13,865 nucleotides of DNA from JANRKF01 sp964519595 (GCA_964519595.1 CAZFJN010000045.1:1-13865), one strand, 5' to 3'; shown: positions 6,082 to 13,361, counted from the first letter of the stretch. A program made the numbers and translations. The notes: generated by a model from the sequence alone, not told the origin.

Positions 6082-8319
6082 TCAACTAAAGCTCGCCAGA
6101 TAGGATTTCCGAAGCGTGATAATATCTTGCTGTAGCGTTTCATTCGGCTGTGTCATTGCCCATTCATAGAATGCGCGCGCTTCTGGTGATTGCAGATTGC
6201 GGCGGACATCACCGCCCTGTTCGCGAGCGCGTATTAAGTTATCCTTGAGGCTACGCATATGCTTCCAAAAAGCGTAATAAGGTAGCTTGATTTTAAACAT
6301 GAAGCCTTTGCTATCCTCGATAACAAACCCTTCTACTTGCTTACCCTTGAAGGTGAAGTTCTGCCCCTGCTTTTCCATCGCCTCGTACCAGCCTTTAAAA
6401 GTAGACCAGTCTTGAAACACGATGCCTTTTTGTTTGCAGGCAATGCCGTAGGTAGTCGCGAACTGCTGAATTTCCGAGTAATCTAGGCACTTGAATTTCT
6501 CCGTACGGTAAACGGCATCAAGCAGCACCACATGCCTTGTATCGTACTCGATCATATGTGGGTCGTTCACTGGATCATTGACTTCAAACACTAGCGACAG
6601 ATTTCGGTCGCGCACTGTGCGATAGAGATGTTCCCTCTTCGATTCACTGACGGATTCAGTAAGGATTTCTTGAAACCATTGTGCGAAATGTGACTCTGGC
6701 GTTGATTTTGAAGTAAAAAAAGGCTTTCCGCCCATAATATCGTATCCGAGCAACCCAAGGAAACCGTTTTCCTTCACCCACAAGGTGATTGGGAAAGCCA
6801 AGTTCTGCTGCAAATTGCGCCACTGCGTTTCGGGACGCTCTTCGAGGTTGAAGAATTTATTGTATGCCCGCGCGACAATGTTGCGCTCATCGTCGACGAA
6901 TAGCCCGCGCGCGGTGAGGCTCACCCGATCCCAAATGCCCCTACTAAATGCTTTGCGCGAAAAATTATAGGAGCTGATATGCGGATACGTAGCAAATCGC
7001 TTTGCTGTGACGAGATTATGCTCGCGTAGACTATCGAGGCTTTGCTGACTGATTTTGTATGCCTCATTGCCGGATGATGCAGGGTTAGCCGGTGAAGGTG
7101 TACCGCTTTCCGCTTTACGAAACATCGTGTTGCGAATTTCGATAGCTTCGACAGTCCCATCGCGCGCCAACGTCATGATGCGCTGGTGACCGCCGAATTC
7201 CACCTCTGCTTCGAGATTATAACTTTTGGCAGATGCCTGCACAGGCAAGTGTTTTGAATTACGATGCCCATGCACCTGAATCCAATCCGTATTCGCCATC
7301 GTGTCGCTAAATGTCTGGTCGACCGGATGCTCATACGTGCCGACGCCTTTCCAAAACTGATGAGAAGGCATCAACACTAAATGCTCCGGTACTGCCGCAA
7401 TGCCTGCATGTGTAACAAGACATTTTGTTTCACCATAATGATAGACAAAACAATCGACCAACTTGCTTGAGAGCCGATTGGCCTCTTGCTCTGAAAAACA
7501 AGCCTTTTCCAATTGCGGGAACGTATTAAATTGGAATTCCTTGCTAACCATTGTTTGCCCGGTGGCATAACGGTGGATATGCGTTTCGTGGTTGCCCCAG
7601 ATCAACACGACATTGGGGCGCTCCATGACGCAATCGACGATCCAGCGAATGACTTCGCCATTTTGAATACCGCGATCAAGGAAATCACCGACGAAAATAT
7701 AGAATTCATCGTCCTTGAACCCATCCTCAAAATAGGAAGCAATGGGGTCAAAACAGCCCTGCAAATCGCCGATATGGTGGATTTTTTTGTAATTATTTAA
7801 ATCCATCGGTTTGATGTCAAGATGAGCCGCGAGCGATTTATGCTCGAAGTCGGTATAAGGAAATACGACAACCGATTGCGGGATTTTGCTCGATGAAAAC
7901 CGCTCGTAGGCGCGGGCGACAACGCTCTCTGGCACTTGTTTATAAGGTTCGCGCTGCAAGTTGCGCGTCTGGGCAACATCCTGTGGCACACTAGTGAAAT
8001 CGACACAGTACACTTCGTAGCGGTGTTTATTCACCAGCTTCAGCGGCATCTTGAAGTCACGTTCGCTTTGGAAGGTCGCATCGAACACGATGAATTCGCC
8101 ACGCCCCATTTTGTCATCCAAAAGGCGCTCAATTTCTTCCCATACCTTGCGGTCGTTTGCGGCATTAATGCCCATTTTTCCTTCGGGCGACATCACCACA
8201 CCACCCATCAGCAGGCGGATATTATCTGGCGAAAGAGCAAACGCCTCCAACCCCTGTTTTTTGATGAACGTGGATTTTCCAGCACCTTGTGCGCCACGTA
8301 AAATAACTAATTTTCTCAT
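6082..8319 (-). CDS. RNA repair fusion: polynucleotide kinase, metallophosphatase and T4 Rnl1-like RNA ligase
   Basis: This 745-residue protein has three enzyme domains. Residues 1-165 form a P-loop kinase with Walker A GAQGAGKST (9-17), SPDNIR (30-35) and FDATFQSERD (79-88), as in T4 and bacterial Pnkp 5'-OH kinases. Residues 178-395 form a calcineurin-like phosphatase with GDLQG (184-188), GDFLDRG (211-217), GNHE (242-245), THAG (303-306) and HGH (350-352), expected to remove 2',3'-cyclic or 3' phosphate. Residues 430-745 form a nucleotidyltransferase ligase with K516 in motif I (KENGF), LVFE (576-579), VEGFVIE (662-668) and FKIK (675-678). The stretch RGLFVDD to NKFFNLEE resembles T4 RNA ligase 1. 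Together they could heal both ends and seal a cut RNA, probably tRNA. The order matches Pnkp of the Pnkp-Hen1 system, but no Hen1 is present. Confidence 0.92.
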   Translation of the reverse strand: MRKLVILRGAQGAGKSTFIKKQGLEAFALSPDNIRLLMGGVVMSPEGKMGINAANDRKVWEEIERLLDDKMGRGEFIVFDATFQSERDFKMPLKLVNKHRYEVYCVDFTSVPQDVAQTRNLQREPYKQVPESVVARAYERFSSSKIPQSVVVFPYTDFEHKSLAAHLDIKPMDLNNYKKIHHIGDLQGCFDPIASYFEDGFKDDEFYIFVGDFLDRGIQNGEVIRWIVDCVMERPNVVLIWGNHETHIHRYATGQTMVSKEFQFNTFPQLEKACFSEQEANRLSSKLVDCFVYHYGETKCLVTHAGIAAVPEHLVLMPSHQFWKGVGTYEHPVDQTFSDTMANTDWIQVHGHRNSKHLPVQASAKSYNLEAEVEFGGHQRIMTLARDGTVEAIEIRNTMFRKAESGTPSPANPASSGNEAYKISQQSLDSLREHNLVTAKRFATYPHISSYNFSRKAFSRGIWDRVSLTARGLFVDDERNIVARAYNKFFNLEERPETQWRNLQQNLAFPITLWVKENGFLGLLGYDIMGGKPFFTSKSTPESHFAQWFQEILTESVSESKREHLYRTVRDRNLSLVFEVNDPVNDPHMIEYDTRHVVLLDAVYRTEKFKCLDYSEIQQFATTYGIACKQKGIVFQDWSTFKGWYEAMEKQGQNFTFKGKQVEGFVIEDSKGFMFKIKLPYYAFWKHMRSLKDNLIRAREQGGDVRRNLQSPEARAFYEWAMTQPNETLQQDIITLRKSYLASFS

Positions 8320-8415
8320 ACATTTTCACTTTGTTTTGATTTCTCTTTTAGTAGCTCTAACGCTACCTCTGCAGGGCCAGGGATGGCAGTTGTACCGGCT
8401 AATCTTGCGCGTCGT

Positions 8416-9027
8416 TCATATCACCTTCCGCGAAATAACCGCTTTCACTTCCCCCTCGACGCGAAAGTCCTTAGCAGCGACGAACGGCTCGAAATCAGGA
8501 TTGAATGAGCGCAGAATTTTCGTCTTGCCATCCTGCTGGAATTTTTTAATCAGCGCCTCGCCGTCATTGACACAGACATAGACCTTGCCATTTTCCGGCT
8601 GGGAGACCCTGCGGGCGATCACCAGATCGCCGGCTTGAATTTTCGGCTCCATCGATTTGCCCTTGGCTTCCACCATAAATGCTTCCGCCGCCGGGAAAGA
8701 CAGCAGGCGCGAGGCGATGGGCATTTTGTCGACGGGATCGCCGTCCAGAATAGAGCCGCTTGGGCCGCATACCGCCAGGCCGTATAGGTTCAGGTATGAC
8801 ACCTGACTTTCCGGCCCGCCTTTGACGAGCTGGTAATCCTTCGGATTATATGGATTACGCTTGAGATAACCCTTTTTCTCCAACTGCTGCATATGATGCG
8901 CGACCACGCTGGTAGAGGTGACGTCTAGCGCCTCCTGCAACTCACGTACGGTCATGGGATCGTCGATATGCTCGGCCAGAAGCGCAAGCAGTTTTTCCTG
9001 AACGGTATGTAAGGTTTTTGAACGCAT
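8416..9027 (-). CDS. LexA/UmuD-like self-cleaving repressor (S24 peptidase)
   Basis: This 203-residue protein has a winged-helix-like N-terminus (about 1-65, with DVTSTSVVAHHMQQLEKKGY as the recognition region) and an S24 peptidase C-terminus. The catalytic serine is S125 in AKGKSMEPKIQAGD and the lysine is K161 in EALIKKFQ, at LexA-like spacing. The likely self-cleavage site is C87-G88 in LAVCGPSG; LexA and phage repressors mostly use Ala-Gly, while UmuD uses Cys-Gly. It is the first gene of the minus-strand RNA-repair unit, 96 bp upstream of the kinase-ligase, and divergent from the gene at 9151. I infer a damage-sensing repressor of its own operon and perhaps of the divergent one. Whether it is the cell's main LexA or a dedicated paralogue cannot be decided from this window; its location argues for the latter. 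Confidence 0.88.
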   Translation of the reverse strand: MRSKTLHTVQEKLLALLAEHIDDPMTVRELQEALDVTSTSVVAHHMQQLEKKGYLKRNPYNPKDYQLVKGGPESQVSYLNLYGLAVCGPSGSILDGDPVDKMPIASRLLSFPAAEAFMVEAKGKSMEPKIQAGDLVIARRVSQPENGKVYVCVNDGEALIKKFQQDGKTKILRSFNPDFEPFVAAKDFRVEGEVKAVISRKVI

Positions 9028-9070
9028 GGACTATTTGTATTCCAAACTGATCGACTAATCAAGAACGGAT

Positions 9071-9099
9071 TTGACGTGTTCTAGTATTTGTTCTATTAT
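9071..9099 (+). promoter_or_regulatory. sigma70 promoter with TGTTCTA direct repeats
   Basis: The -35 is TTGACG (9071-9076) and the -10 is TATTAT (9094-9099), with a 17-bp spacer; each matches the consensus at five of six positions. The spacer holds TGTTCTA at 9077-9083, and an exact second copy at 9089-9095 runs into the -10, a 12-bp period. An inverted half-site AGAAC lies at 9062-9066. GTTC/GAAC half-sites are the kind bound by LexA in alphaproteobacteria (GTTC-N7-GTTC) and firmicutes, but here the GTTC spacing is N8. This is a strong promoter for the 9151 gene, and I infer the repressor at 8416 binds here. Confidence 0.7.
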
Positions 9100-9150
9100 G
9101 CAGTTGCCGCGCATTTGCGACACATCGTAACTTGAGAAAGGAAAATCGTT

Positions 9151-9357
9151 ATGCCGAAATCCACCCGAAACAGCGGAAAGCAATGGTCACCTCAGGAAGT
9201 AAAGCAGCTTGAGAAAATGGCGGATGGGAATACACCTACCCGCGTTATCGGTCTCAAACTAGGCAGAAGCGAGAATGCAGTTTATAGCAAAGCTAGCGAG
9301 GAAGGCATTTCACTTAGCCCGACGAACCAGTCGCCGTATAACCGCCGGAATTCATAA
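9151..9357 (+). CDS. small conserved protein with helix-turn-helix-like (SANT/Myb-like) core
   Basis: This 68-residue basic protein has an SD AAGGA at 9138-9142, eight bases before the ATG. The core WSPQEVKQLEKMADGNTPTRVIGLKLGRSENAVYSKASEEG resembles the SANT/Myb-like trihelical fold: tryptophan at the start, then VIGLKLGRSENAVYSKA as the recognition helix region. Proteins of this size and pattern are, from memory, frequent in alphaproteobacteria, but I know no function. The gene is transcribed from the promoter at 9071-9099 and is two bases upstream of the DUF5131 gene, so the two are probably cotranscribed. A DNA-binding role is inferred from the fold only. Confidence 0.75.
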   Translation: MPKSTRNSGKQWSPQEVKQLEKMADGNTPTRVIGLKLGRSENAVYSKASEEGISLSPTNQSPYNRRNS

Positions 9358-9359
9358 AT

Positions 9360-10118
9360 TTGACGCAGTCATCCATCGAATGGACGGAATTTACGTGGAA
9401 TCCTGCGACGGGGTGTACGAAGATTTCGCCTGGCTGTAAGCATTGCTACGCCGAGGTAATGGCCGACCGTTTGCAGGCGATGGGTGCGCCAGGATATGAG
9501 CAAGGCTTTAAGCTGACACTACATCCAGACCGGCTTGCACAACCACTCAAGCGCAAAAAGTCCACCACCTATTTCGTCAATTCGATGAGCGATTTATTTC
9601 ATGAGGATATTCCGTTTGAATATCTCGATCAGGTATTTGACGTCATCCGCCAAACGCCGCACCATACCTACCAGATACTCACCAAACGTGCTGACCAGAT
9701 GGAAGCCTATTTTCAAAACCGTAAAGTGCCGGTGAATGCGTGGCTGGGTGTGTCGGTAGAGGATAAAAAATACGGGTTGCCGCGTATTGATTATCTGCGC
9801 CGTGTGAAAACGGCAACACGATTTTTATCGGTAGAGCCATTGCTGGAAGACCTAGGCACGTTCGATCTCATGGACATTCACTGGGTGATCGTCGGCGGCG
9901 AATCCGGCAACAAAGCCCGCCCGATGAAACCGGAATGGGTGGAGAATATCGCCAATCAATGCACCGCAGCTGGTACTGCCTTCTTCTTCAAACAATGGGG
10001 CACATGGGGTGCGGACGGCGTAAAGCGCAGCAAGCACGCCAATGGCCGCGAATTCCAAGGCCGCACTTGGGATGGTGTCCCCGCCAGCCCACAAATGAGC
10101 TTTGCTTTAGCAGTATAA
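9360..10118 (+). CDS. DUF5131 (phage Gp37/Gp68-like) Cys-cluster protein
   Basis: The frame is 252 residues. TTG at 9360-9362 is the best start because the conserved SSIEWTEFTWNPATGC follows at once and no ATG lies upstream in frame. Three cysteines, C19-X6-C26-X2-C29, sit in CTKISPGCKHCY and resemble an iron-sulfur cluster ligand set; homologous proteins are sometimes grouped near radical SAM enzymes. The C-terminal IVGGESGNKARP and FFFKQWG blocks are also typical of the family. The biochemical role is unknown; the family occurs in phages and accessory islands, often with a three-Cys-motif partner (TcmP), which is absent here. It is slightly GC-richer than the following gene. Confidence 0.9.
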   Translation: MTQSSIEWTEFTWNPATGCTKISPGCKHCYAEVMADRLQAMGAPGYEQGFKLTLHPDRLAQPLKRKKSTTYFVNSMSDLFHEDIPFEYLDQVFDVIRQTPHHTYQILTKRADQMEAYFQNRKVPVNAWLGVSVEDKKYGLPRIDYLRRVKTATRFLSVEPLLEDLGTFDLMDIHWVIVGGESGNKARPMKPEWVENIANQCTAAGTAFFFKQWGTWGADGVKRSKHANGREFQGRTWDGVPASPQMSFALAV

Positions 10119-10193
10119 ATTTCATTTTTAATGAAGTTTGGGACTTCCGGGACACCACATTGTAGGTTAGCGTTATAATACAATGAGGCTAAA

Positions 10194-11075
10194 ATGACAT
10201 TAATTTACCGTACAAAGATATTATTGTCCGTTCTGCAGGAGATGGGCGCTGACCTTACGGATGCGCGTATGCAGCAGTTGTTGTTTTTGTATTGTAAAGA
10301 ATTTGTAAAGCGTGATGAATATTACGAATTTATACCACTTGAAGGCTGCCCTTACTCCGTTCAAGCAATAGAGGATAAGGGAGCGCTTACTCATAAAAAA
10401 TTACTGGAAAAATCGGATAAGTGGTTACTCAAACCTACATCCAAACGGTTCGCCGTTGATTTAGATTTCTTTGAAAAGATTGCCATTCAAGATTTAAAGA
10501 ACAAGTGGCTTGCAAAGAGTGATGATGAGTTGTCGCAATATGTGTCAGCCAGTTATCCGTTTACGCCTTCAGAACGTGATGACACAGCGTTCTTTACTAT
10601 AGGATATGAAGGAATTAGCCCCGAAGCCTATGTCAATCTATTGCTGCAAAATAATGTGCGTTTATTGGTTGATGTAAGGAAAAATGCCTTTAGCCAAAAA
10701 TATGGATTTTCTAAATCTGAGCTGACAAGCATTTTACCTCGCGTTGGTATCGAATATTTGCACATGCCTGAACTTGGTATTGAGTCAGAGAAACGCCAAA
10801 GTCTTGTATCTGAAAAAGACTACGAAGAATTATTCAAAGAGTACGATAACACAACTTTGCTAAAACAATCTGCGGCATTGGATAAATTGCAAACTTTGCT
10901 CGAAGAAAAACAACGCATAGCCATCACTTGCTTTGAAGCAAATCCACATCACTGCCATCGCAGCCGCGTTGCACATGCCCTAAAAAACAGGGCGGAATTC
11001 ACCCATAAAATAGAACACATAAAATCATGCAAACATTCGAACCACCTCAAACAGAGCGAGCGAAAATACTCATAA
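10194..11075 (+). CDS. DUF488 protein with extra N-terminal domain
   Basis: This is a 293-residue protein. Residues about 132-265 are a DUF488 domain, with TIGYEG (135-140), LVDVRKNAFS (158-167), YLHMPELGI (188-196) and CFEANPHHCHR (246-256), including the conserved cysteine and CHR. The first about 115 residues (ILLSVLQEMGADLTDARMQQ, then LLFLYCKEF and EGCPYSVQ) loosely resemble the Panacea/DUF4065 (SocA-like) antitoxin domain, an inference from pattern only. An SD GAGG at 10185-10188 lies five bases before the ATG. A 7-bp inverted repeat, cattgta/tacaatg, flanks a TATAAT at 10174-10179, but no good -35 is visible. Its 3' end overlaps the next gene by 49 bp. DUF488 function is not established. 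Confidence 0.85.
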   Translation: MTLIYRTKILLSVLQEMGADLTDARMQQLLFLYCKEFVKRDEYYEFIPLEGCPYSVQAIEDKGALTHKKLLEKSDKWLLKPTSKRFAVDLDFFEKIAIQDLKNKWLAKSDDELSQYVSASYPFTPSERDDTAFFTIGYEGISPEAYVNLLLQNNVRLLVDVRKNAFSQKYGFSKSELTSILPRVGIEYLHMPELGIESEKRQSLVSEKDYEELFKEYDNTTLLKQSAALDKLQTLLEEKQRIAITCFEANPHHCHRSRVAHALKNRAEFTHKIEHIKSCKHSNHLKQSERKYS

Positions 11076-11842
11076 CGGTAAAAACCTACCCACTCCTTTC
11101 ATCAAAACATACCGAAACAGTCTGCACGGCAGGATTCCGTGAGGAAGGAAAGTGGGTTCGCATTTATCCAGTGCCATTTCGTATCATGGATAAAGACAAG
11201 CAATTTAAGAAGTATCAGTGGATTGAAGCCGATATTGTTAGGGATTTACGCGATCCAAGGCCTGAGAGCTATCGTCTTACCGGAGATATTAAGCCCCTAC
11301 ATTACCTTGATACCCAAAAAGCGTGGGAAGAGCGCAAAAAATTGGTGCTCAGCAAGGTATATTATAATCTCGATACTCTGATTCATGAAGCGCGCGACAC
11401 GAAACAATCAACTTCGTTGGCAACATTTAAGCCTGCAAAGATCGTGAATTTCCGTATTGAACGTGATAGTTCGCTACACGACCGCAAACAAAAATTGAAT
11501 GCCCTGAAAAAGCAACTTTCGAAAGCACAAGCCGAGCGGCTCGTACAGGCCGTTCCGTTTAAGTTCTATTATACGTTTATTGACCAACTTGGAAAACGCA
11601 GCACACTGCAAATACTTGATTGGGAAATATACCAGCTTTGCAGAAAGCTCATACGCAAGCATGGAGCCCGTAAAGCAAAAATATCAAGCATTCTCAGAGA
11701 GAAATATCTTACTCAACTGACCAAAAATCGTGATGTGTATTTATTCCTAGGAACCAATAAACATTGGCATATTCGGCGCAGTAACAATCCATTTATGATT
11801 GTAGGCATCTTTTATCCGCCTGCAATTCGTCGCAAAATTTAA
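11027..11842 (+). CDS. conserved protein of unknown function, coupled to DUF488
   Basis: This 271-residue basic protein has its conserved part starting at KILITVKTYPLLSSKHTETV, then CTAGFREEGKWVRIYPVPFR; similar proteins in my memory are uncharacterised and often lie beside DUF488 genes. The only usable start is ATG 11027, inside the DUF488 gene in another frame, so the two overlap by 49 bp and are probably translationally coupled. No catalytic motif, signal peptide or membrane segment is evident. The C-terminus (VYLFLGTNKHWHIRRSNNPF) suggests a small beta-sheet domain. A joint nucleic-acid-related role with DUF488 is a guess from the coupling. Confidence 0.75.
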   Translation: MQTFEPPQTERAKILITVKTYPLLSSKHTETVCTAGFREEGKWVRIYPVPFRIMDKDKQFKKYQWIEADIVRDLRDPRPESYRLTGDIKPLHYLDTQKAWEERKKLVLSKVYYNLDTLIHEARDTKQSTSLATFKPAKIVNFRIERDSSLHDRKQKLNALKKQLSKAQAERLVQAVPFKFYYTFIDQLGKRSTLQILDWEIYQLCRKLIRKHGARKAKISSILREKYLTQLTKNRDVYLFLGTNKHWHIRRSNNPFMIVGIFYPPAIRRKI

Positions 11843-11903
11843 TTTCCGCCTTACTCAATAAAAGACTATTGACCTCAGCTGCCAGTAGCTTATCCGATAG
11901 AGG

Positions 11904-12479
11904 ATGAAGCGAGAAATTGCCCAGGTTATCACCTTCCAGCGCGACCAGCTCTATGATGAAATCTGGTCGGTGCCGATCCTTCAGCTGGCGAAACAATATG
12001 GACTGTCCGATGTCGGCCTTGCCAAAATCTGCACGAAGATGAAAATTCCGCGCCCGCCGCGTGGCTATTGGGCGAAGCGGTCTTACGGCCAGCCAACCAC
12101 CAAGCCTATCCTGCGCCCAGCGCCTGCTGACACACCCACAGAAATCACCGTGGATCGTGACGCGAAACAGCTCGCCAAAGCCAATGACAAACGGCGCGTG
12201 CAAAAGCCCGATATGATGACCGAGCGCCAGCGCGTGCGCCGCCTAAAGATTGCGCTGCGTGATATGGAAATTGCCCGCCGCACCCGTCACTATCTGGAAG
12301 CGATGCGCCTGCTACCAAGAGCCACCGCACCCGCGCAGGCTGAGTGGCTGGACTGGGTGGCACGCTACGCCGACCACATCGACCCCACCGTCGATTACAA
12401 AATGGACACGCCCCTCAAATCCAATCCCAACGCCAAGGTGCTCTATAAATTCACCGCGCAGGGGTTCGTGGATGATTGA
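11904..12479 (+). CDS. hypothetical protein, GC-rich, helix-turn-helix-like N-terminus
   Basis: This is a 191-residue, arginine-rich protein. The N-terminal DQLYDEIWSVPILQLAKQYG, followed by LSDVGLAKICTKMKIPRPPR and GYWAK, looks like a helix-turn-helix with a PRPPRGYWAK tail, a combination I recall from uncharacterised bacterial proteins. The middle is basic and proline-rich, and the end (WLDWVARYADHIDP) is a short conserved block. A stop lies two codons upstream of ATG 11904, so no longer start exists; GAGG directly abuts the ATG, which is too close for a good SD. Its GC content is visibly higher than that of the DUF488 pair before it and the AbiE genes after it, so it probably has a separate origin. 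Homologues seem longer, so it may be a shortened version. Confidence 0.65.
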   Translation: MKREIAQVITFQRDQLYDEIWSVPILQLAKQYGLSDVGLAKICTKMKIPRPPRGYWAKRSYGQPTTKPILRPAPADTPTEITVDRDAKQLAKANDKRRVQKPDMMTERQRVRRLKIALRDMEIARRTRHYLEAMRLLPRATAPAQAEWLDWVARYADHIDPTVDYKMDTPLKSNPNAKVLYKFTAQGFVDD

Positions 12480-12512
12480 GCGTGCGAAAGGGTTTATATT
12501 TGGCGTTATTAT

Positions 12513-12527
12513 GGTACTATTAGCACC
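12513..12527. promoter_or_regulatory. upstream AbiEi operator-like imperfect palindrome
   Basis: GGTACTATTAGCACC has 6-bp arms with one mismatch around a 3-bp centre. It is nearly the same as 12585-12599, with both copies also preceded by gtttatatt. The two centres are 72 bp apart, flanking the abiE promoter. AbiEi antitoxins are known to repress their own operon by binding paired inverted repeats. Confidence 0.65.
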
Positions 12528-12555
12528 TTTTTAACGATATATATAAACCGCAACC

Positions 12556-12584
12556 TTGACTTAGTTTATATTTTCCTCTATATT
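12556..12584 (+). promoter_or_regulatory. abiE sigma70 promoter
   Basis: TTGACT (12556-12561) and TATATT (12579-12584), each five of six to consensus, are separated by exactly 17 bp. The predicted transcription start, 6-7 bp after the -10, falls on about 12590-12592, i.e. at the ATG of the antitoxin gene. The message may therefore be leaderless. No Shine-Dalgarno sequence is seen before the ATG. Confidence 0.75.
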
Positions 12585-12599
12585 GGTACTATGAGTACC
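12585..12599. promoter_or_regulatory. AbiEi operator-like perfect palindrome over the start codon
   Basis: GGTACT-ATG-AGTACC is a perfect 6-bp inverted repeat whose three-base centre is the ATG start codon of the antitoxin gene. It abuts the -10 hexamer, so a protein bound here would block the transcription start. A second copy lies at 12513-12527. Confidence 0.7.
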
Positions 12600-13361
12600 T
12601 TAAATCAGACAAAAATAAACCAGCTTTTGAACGCCAGCCCCCAAGGGGCGGTGCTGCTTTCCTCATGGCTTTCGCGGCAGGGTTATAGCCCTGATCTGCA
12701 GAAAAGATACCGCAAAAGCAACTGGCTGGATTCGTTAGGCAGTGGCGCAATGATGCGTGCTGGTGATACCGTCGATTATTATGGGGCGCTTTACGCATTG
12801 CAAACACAAGCAGGCCTACATGTACATCCAGGAGGAACAACGGCGTTATCTCTTCTTGGTAAATCCCACTACCTGGAATTATCTCCAAATCGCGCTGTAT
12901 TATTCGGTGGCGGCAGAGAAATTCTGCCTAAGTGGTTTAGGGATCATGACTGGCAAGTCGTTATAGAATACCACCCCACTTCTTTCTTGCCTAATGATGT
13001 TGGGCTTCAGGATTTCGAGGTGAAGAATTTTTCTATCAAAGTATCATCCGCTGCCAGGGCAATGATGGAGTGCCTATATCTTGCTCCAGAAAAGCAAGAG
13101 CTTGTGGAGTGTTTCGAATTGATGGAAGGATTGAATAATCTTAGGCCTGCATTGGTTCAGCAGCTCCTCGAACAATGCTCGTCCGTCAAGGTAAAGCGAC
13201 TGTTTCTTTATCTTGCTGAAAAGGCAGGGCATGAATGGTTGCAATATCTCGACTTGCAGAAAATAGATTTGGGAAAAGGCAAGCGAGCTCTGGTAAAAAA
13301 TGGCGTATATGTACCCAAATACCTAATAACCTTGCCGAAAGAATTGGTGAAGCATGTTTGA
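12591..13361 (+). CDS. abiEi: AbiEi-family type IV antitoxin, autorepressor
   Basis: This 256-residue protein has an N-terminal winged-helix region (about 8-100; SPQGAVLLSSWLSRQGYS and GGTTALSLLGKSHY) as in AbiEi_3_N, followed by the AbiEi_3 C-terminal domain (about 105-250). In AbiE systems the N-domain binds the operator and the C-domain counteracts the nucleotidyltransferase toxin without directly binding it, which is the type IV mode. The stop overlaps the toxin start by 8 bp, the usual tight coupling. The promoter lies at 12556-12584 with two palindromes (12513-12527 and 12585-12599). The frame is intact and of normal length. It is probably a phage-defence and stabilisation module. Confidence 0.88.
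   Translation: MSTLNQTKINQLLNASPQGAVLLSSWLSRQGYSPDLQKRYRKSNWLDSLGSGAMMRAGDTVDYYGALYALQTQAGLHVHPGGTTALSLLGKSHYLELSPNRAVLFGGGREILPKWFRDHDWQVVIEYHPTSFLPNDVGLQDFEVKNFSIKVSSAARAMMECLYLAPEKQELVECFELMEGLNNLRPALVQQLLEQCSSVKVKRLFLYLAEKAGHEWLQYLDLQKIDLGKGKRALVKNGVYVPKYLITLPKELVKHV

Noticed and set aside
5763..6143. Long minus-strand open frame of 126 codons overlapping the RlaP-like gene
   Set aside because: It overlaps the start of the RlaP-like gene and the end of the kinase-ligase gene in another frame, and is rich in Arg, Cys and Trp as shadow frames are. The genuine motifs are in the other frames.
8351..8366. Hairpin gtagc/gctac between the repressor and kinase-ligase genes as a terminator
   Set aside because: The stem is only five base pairs and no T-run follows in the direction of transcription, so it does not support a break in the operon.
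7936..8581. Plus-strand open frames of 121 and 176 codons opposite the kinase and repressor genes
   Set aside because: They lie antisense to well-supported domains, have no start signal and resemble no family.
9077..9093. Canonical alphaproteobacterial LexA box GTTC-N7-GTTC
   Set aside because: The two GTTC half-sites are separated by eight bases, not seven, so I report direct repeats and a candidate operator, not a standard SOS box.
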